Positions 60,750 to 64,000 of a stretch of DNA of 64,000 bases are shown piece by piece (within the stretch, counting starts at the first letter, position 1; every line of letters begins with the position of its first letter). The position numbers were made by a program, and so were the translations under genes. This DNA is from Pseudomonas rustica (lineage in GTDB: Bacteria > Pseudomonadota > Gammaproteobacteria > Pseudomonadales > Pseudomonadaceae), in NCBI RefSeq assembly GCF_018336155.1, contig NZ_JAGYHF010000004.1:62001-126000 (forward strand), given 5' to 3'. The notes beneath the pieces are model-generated. The model searched no databases and had not been told where the DNA came from. It saw only the letters and a program-made list of their open reading frames with translations.

Positions 60750-61460
60750 GTGGGCAGCATCTATCTGATTCGACATGGCCAGGCCTCCTTTGGTGCAGAC
60801 GACTACGACGTCCTGTCGCCGACCGGTATACGCCAGGCAGAAATCCTCGGTCAGCACCTCGCTGAACTGGGGATCAGCTTTGATCGTTGCATTGCCGGAG
60901 ACCTGCGTCGTCAGCAACACACGGCCACCAGCGCACTGGAGCAGTTCAGCGCTAAAGGCCTCAATGTGCCAACGCTGGAAACCGATGCCGCGTTTAACGA
61001 GTTCGATGCCGACGCGGTGATCCGCGCCCTGCTCCCGGCGATGCTGGAAGACGAGCCGGAGGCGATCGACATCCTGCGTAATGCCGCGCAAAACCGTGGC
61101 GAGTTCCAGCGTATTTTTGCCCTGATCATCGAGCGCTGGCTGGCTGGCACGTACGACACGCCGGGGCTGGAAAGCTGGCTGGGGTTTGTCGAGCGGGTTC
61201 AGGGCGGGCTGCATCGCATTCTCGATCTGGCGGACAAAAACCAGAAAATCGCCGTGTTCACTTCCGGCGGCACCATCACTGCCCTGCTCCACCTCATTAC
61301 ACAAATGCCTGCCAGACAGGCCTTCGAACTGAATTGGCAAATCGTCAACACCTCGCTCAGCCAGCTGAAATTCCGCGGCCGCGAGGTGGCTCTGGCTTCC
61401 TTCAACAGTCATGCACACCTGCAACTGTTGAAGGCCCCGGAACTCATCACTTTTCGCTGA
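60750..61460 (+). CDS. histidine phosphatase family protein
   Basis: 236 residues from GTG 60750 (VGSIYLIRHGQASFGADDYD). The R-H-G phosphate pocket is at residues 8-10, and FTSGGTITALLH carries a later family block but lacks the usual second His. The frame extends upstream to TTG 60687, without better support; the ribosome binding site is unclear. Such proteins dephosphorylate small metabolites or phosphoproteins. It is followed 65 bp later by an SCP2-domain gene in the same direction, the usual Pseudomonas arrangement. Confidence 0.85.
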   Translation: MGSIYLIRHGQASFGADDYDVLSPTGIRQAEILGQHLAELGISFDRCIAGDLRRQQHTATSALEQFSAKGLNVPTLETDAAFNEFDADAVIRALLPAMLEDEPEAIDILRNAAQNRGEFQRIFALIIERWLAGTYDTPGLESWLGFVERVQGGLHRILDLADKNQKIAVFTSGGTITALLHLITQMPARQAFELNWQIVNTSLSQLKFRGREVALASFNSHAHLQLLKAPELITFR

Positions 61461-61524
61461 GTCCGGATGACTGTGACCCTTGCTGTAACCACCCAGCTCC
61501 TATGACCAAAAAAAGGATCGAATC

Positions 61525-61842
61525 ATGACCTCCGTAGCTGATGCCGTAAAAGCAATGCAAGCCAAGTTCAACCCAGCCGCTGCTGCCGGTCTGGATCTGG
61601 TCTTCGGTTTCAACATCACTGACGAAGACAAGCAATACTCGCTGATCGTCAAAGACGGCACCTGCGACATCCAGGAAGGCGAAAACCCGGACGCCAACTG
61701 CACGCTGGTGCTGGACAGCGAAACCCTGAAAGGTATCGTCAGCGGCGAAACCGACGGCATGCAGGCTTTCATGGGCGGCAAGCTGCGCGTTGAAGGCGAC
61801 ATGATGCTGTCGATGAAACTGTCCGAACTGTTCCCTGCTTAA
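61525..61842 (+). CDS. SCP2 sterol-binding domain protein
   Basis: 105 residues made wholly of an SCP2 fold: FNPAAAAGLDLVFGFNITDED, YSLIVKDGTCDIQEGEN, CTLVLDSETLKGIVSGE and GKLRVEGDMMLSMKLSELF. These small proteins bind lipids or acyl chains. AAAGGATCG precedes the ATG, and a perfect terminator follows. Probably co-expressed with the histidine phosphatase gene. Confidence 0.92.
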   Translation: MTSVADAVKAMQAKFNPAAAAGLDLVFGFNITDEDKQYSLIVKDGTCDIQEGENPDANCTLVLDSETLKGIVSGETDGMQAFMGGKLRVEGDMMLSMKLSELFPA

Positions 61843-61861
61843 TAGCAGCGTTCAGCGACAC

Positions 61862-61891
61862 AAAAATCCCGCCCTTTGTGGCGGGATTTTT
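61862..61891 (+). terminator. intrinsic terminator after the SCP2 gene
   Basis: AATCCCGCC/GGCGGGATT stem with CTTTGT loop, A-run before and T-run after, so it can work in both directions; it separates convergent transcripts from the RES toxin gene. Confidence 0.9.
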
Positions 61892-61914
61892 GCGTTCATG
61901 AGTTGGAGAAATGG

Positions 61915-62418
61915 TCAGTTCAGCGCCAACTCTTCCAACAATCGGGTATCCAGGCCGAAACGCTCCTGCGAGATCATGCGGAACTGCCCTTCGGCCAACT
62001 CGCAGCTCACCAGCAAATTCCATGAATGCCGGGTCGCTGCCGAGGGCACCAGCAAGAAAGGGTGTTCGGCGAGTAACGCATCGGCAAAATCTTGCTGATT
62101 CGGTGACGTCCGTGCTGGACTCATCCAGTAGGGATTCGGCAATTCTTCCGGCTGGACGACCCGAACCAGAGCCTGATCGGATATCTCAAAGCACGTAAGG
62201 ACATGGGGTTTTGTATCCAGACGATTAAAACTGCCGTGTGCCGCCACTTCGAGAATGGCCGTGGACGGATCGACTGACGCGTATACAACACGCCGTCCCG
62301 GACGGTTCCAGCGTCCCCCCTTACGCTCGGAGCCAATGCCACTGCTCCACGTGCATTTGTAGGCTTCCGGGTCGACACGCCAGGCAAACCAGCGATCATC
62401 CCAAGGCAGCGGGTTCAT
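61915..62418 (-). CDS. RES-domain toxin of a type II toxin-antitoxin pair
   Basis: 167 residues. The RES fold is recognisable: WFAWRVDPEAYKCTW at the start, GGRWNRPGRRVVYASVDPSTAILEVAAHG with the conserved R, Y, S and E, and HPFLLVPSAATRHSWNLLV toward the end. RES toxins degrade or modify NAD+. The start ATG 62418 overlaps the antitoxin stop by 4 nt (ATGA), so the antitoxin is made first. Confidence 0.93.
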   Translation of the reverse strand: MNPLPWDDRWFAWRVDPEAYKCTWSSGIGSERKGGRWNRPGRRVVYASVDPSTAILEVAAHGSFNRLDTKPHVLTCFEISDQALVRVVQPEELPNPYWMSPARTSPNQQDFADALLAEHPFLLVPSAATRHSWNLLVSCELAEGQFRMISQERFGLDTRLLEELALN

Positions 62419-62891
62419 TGATAAACCCCGTATTTTGTCCGGTGCAGGTAGGCGTCGACCACTTGATAACCGAAAGGATTCTCGACCAGTTCAATACGCT
62501 TGTAGCCGTTGAGCCATTTGGTCGGCTTGCGCAACCATTCTTCGGCCTCCGCCTGACCGTCGAAGACCTCGGTGGCAACTTCCAGCACATGGGCATATTG
62601 AAAGGCAACCATGCTTTGTTGCTGGCTGAGCAGGAAGGGTTTGCTGTCTTTGAGCAAGCGCCGCACGGTTCGGATGGATTTGCCGGTGATCATCTGAACA
62701 AGCTCACCCTCCTGGTAAAGCTCAGAGGTGGCGATCAGATTGACGACGTCCTGCAGTTCAAAACCTTGCTGCGTGTACCGGATGATAAACATAGGGTCTT
62801 CACCCCACTCCCTGCCGCGCAAGAGTACGTCGACAGGTTTGCCTTCGACCCGCTTCAGCCCCGTAAACCGAAGCGGTTTAGCAGTGGACAT
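62415..62891 (-). CDS. Xre/MbcA/ParS-type antitoxin
   Basis: 158 residues from ATG 62891, with GGAGG 9 nt upstream; the frame extends further without sense. LIATSELYQEGELVQMITGKSIRTVRRLL is the N-terminal helix-turn-helix-like part. The C-terminal VATEVFDGQAEAEEWLRKPTKWLNGYKRIELV is the toxin-binding ParS-like domain typical of RES partners. It neutralises the RES toxin and represses its own promoter. A palindrome at 63095-63110 may be its operator. Confidence 0.9.
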   Translation of the reverse strand: MSTAKPLRFTGLKRVEGKPVDVLLRGREWGEDPMFIIRYTQQGFELQDVVNLIATSELYQEGELVQMITGKSIRTVRRLLKDSKPFLLSQQQSMVAFQYAHVLEVATEVFDGQAEAEEWLRKPTKWLNGYKRIELVENPFGYQVVDAYLHRTKYGVYQ

Positions 62892-63094
62892 CGCATTGGC
62901 CTCCGAGGGGCACCTGGCTCGAACATCGCGCCAAAAATAGCGAGGGTGATAACGCGCTGCGTCGTTTTCAACGTGTATGTTTTGCATAATCCATCCGTTG
63001 TCAGGGGCCCGAACGTCCGAGCCGTAAGCGACTTCAATGTCACGTTCGATGTTATAGAACAGGCGTCCGACGACCAACCTGAAACAGTTGTCGG

Positions 63095-63110
63095 AAATAT
63101 CCCGATATTT
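63095..63110. promoter_or_regulatory. palindrome AAATATC-N2-GATATTT, candidate operator
   Basis: A perfect 7+2+7 inverted repeat in the ~410-bp gap between the antitoxin (204 bp away, minus) and the HypX-like gene (190 bp away, plus). Xre antitoxins bind such A/T-rich inverted repeats. I see no other clear element in 62892-63299. Confidence 0.4.
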
Positions 63111-63299
63111 GCGAAAAACACTCCGGCATCCGTAGGACGTTACTGGCGGTCAATATGCACGCACGCCAGTAATCATCGGGAAACGTTGACCCTGATCACA
63201 GCTGATACCACTCGCAACACTTAATCTTCCCGCTCCATCGAAGGCCAAGGACGGCTCACCGAGAGCCTGCGGCCGCCCCCTATTCAAGGAAGAACACGC

Positions 63300-64000
63300 A
63301 TGCGCCCCCTCAAAATTATTTTGCTGACATCGGCATTCAACGGCCTGACTCAACGGGCATGGCTGGAACTGCGTCAGGCCGGGCATTCGCCCAGCGTCGT
63401 GCTGTTCACCAACGAAAACTCGGTGTGCGAACAGATCGAAAACAGCGGCGCCGACCTGGTGATCTGTCCCTTCCTCAAGGATCGTGTGCCGCAGGCGTTG
63501 TGGAGCAACCCCGAGCGCCCAGTGGTGATCATTCATCCCGGCATCGTCGGCGATCGAGGCGCCAGTGCGCTCGACTGGGCGATCACCCAGGAAATGACGC
63601 GCTGGGGCGTAACGGCCCTGCAAGCCGTGGAAGAAATGGACGCCGGCCCGGTCTGGGCCAGCTGTGAATTCAACCTGCCGCCGGGCCTGCGCAAGTCCGA
63701 GCTGTACAACGGCCGGGTCAGCGATGCGGCAATTATTTGCATTCGTGAGGTGCTGGAAAAATTCGTCGACGGTTTCACGCCGGTTGCGCTGGATTATCGC
63801 GACGCGAAAGTCCGCGGGCGCTTGCAGCCGAACATGAAACAGGCTGACCGTAGCTTCGCCTGGCATGACTGCGCGCGGTTCATCAAACGCTGCATCGATG
63901 CGGCGGATGGTCAGCCGGGCGTGCTGGCGAGCCTGGCGGGTGGTCAGTTCTACGTGTATGACGCGCACCTTGATTCACGCAGCGGCAGGCCCGGCGAAAT
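63300..64000 (+). CDS. HypX/HoxX-like protein, formyltransferase domain, 5' part only
   Basis: The frame opens at ATG 63300 (AAGGA 9 nt upstream) and is open to the window end (233 codons). The N-terminal domain resembles methionyl-tRNA formyltransferase: LLTSAFNGLTQRAWLELRQAGH, then HPGIVGDRGASALDWAIT with the H-P-G of the formyl-THF site and W-G-V-T-A-L-Q-A-V-E-E-M-D-A-G-P-V-W-A. This start is typical of HypX-type proteins that make carbon monoxide for [NiFe]-hydrogenase from formyl-THF, with an enoyl-CoA hydratase domain following. No hydrogenase gene is in view, and similar proteins occur in hydrogenase-free pseudomonads, so the role here is open. Confidence 0.82.
   Translation, partial: MRPLKIILLTSAFNGLTQRAWLELRQAGHSPSVVLFTNENSVCEQIENSGADLVICPFLKDRVPQALWSNPERPVVIIHPGIVGDRGASALDWAITQEMTRWGVTALQAVEEMDAGPVWASCEFNLPPGLRKSELYNGRVSDAAIICIREVLEKFVDGFTPVALDYRDAKVRGRLQPNMKQADRSFAWHDCARFIKRCIDAADGQPGVLASLAGGQFYVYDAHLDSRSGRPGE

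Overview
The window reads as chromosome of a Pseudomonas of the P. fluorescens type. The support is GC-rich coding with strong GTG/ATG starts, many REP/REPIN palindromes with the GGGAGCGAGC...GCTCGCG core, DUF6124 genes, a cti-metH divergent pair and a split cobN/chlI/chlD cobaltochelatase set. I saw no tRNA, rRNA or CRISPR array.

Layout. 1-600: 5' end of a periplasmic nitrate reductase operon (napE-napD-napA, minus strand). 600-5000: REPIN array, small hypothetical genes and an ABC exporter. 5.0-6.4 kb: two DUF6124 paralogues; the second has a leader with interleaved inverted repeats resembling a C4 antisense RNA. 6.5-9.2 kb: a PAAR-LysM type VI secretion effector with a translationally overlapping membrane immunity candidate. 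9.4-11.1 kb: a decayed IS66 element whose borders enclose a nucleotidyltransferase gene. 11.2-20.1 kb: orphan membrane protein, 2OG-Fe(II) oxygenase, AraC regulator behind a Pho-box-like promoter, phosphatase/beta-barrel fusion, nitrilase with divergent LysR regulator, DUF883 protein.

20.3-30.7 kb is a cobalamin block with two arms reading away from a nested inverted repeat. Each arm starts with a cobalamin riboswitch: cobW-cobN-chlI-chlD (minus) and cbtB-cbtA-cobE-cobM (plus). Together they cover cobalt entry (CbtAB), cobalt handling (CobW), cobalt insertion (CobN with ChlI/ChlD-like partners) and corrin ring methylation (CobM). The B12-dependent methionine synthase gene metH lies 4.5 kb further on. 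A REPIN has entered cobN in frame.

30.9-39.7 kb: nfuA, an acyltransferase, cti and metH. The metH end is followed by three 252-bp tandem repeats. Each carries a copy of the metH tail, a REPIN and the first codons of a DUF2970 gene whose intact copy lies 6.9 kb away. Between them sits the most striking content: a very large DUF6543/LRR protein with a NEL-type E3 ubiquitin ligase domain, broken into two ORFs at an A7 tract. A second locus at 50.6-59.3 kb, past a periplasmic binding protein and the cysI-DUF934 sulfite reductase pair, holds two more DUF6543/LRR/NEL proteins in an overlapping operon. One has Cys replaced by Ser at the catalytic position and the other has a truncated NEL domain.

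59.5-64.0 kb: sohB, a histidine phosphatase, an SCP2 protein, a Xre/RES toxin-antitoxin pair and the start of a HypX-like gene.
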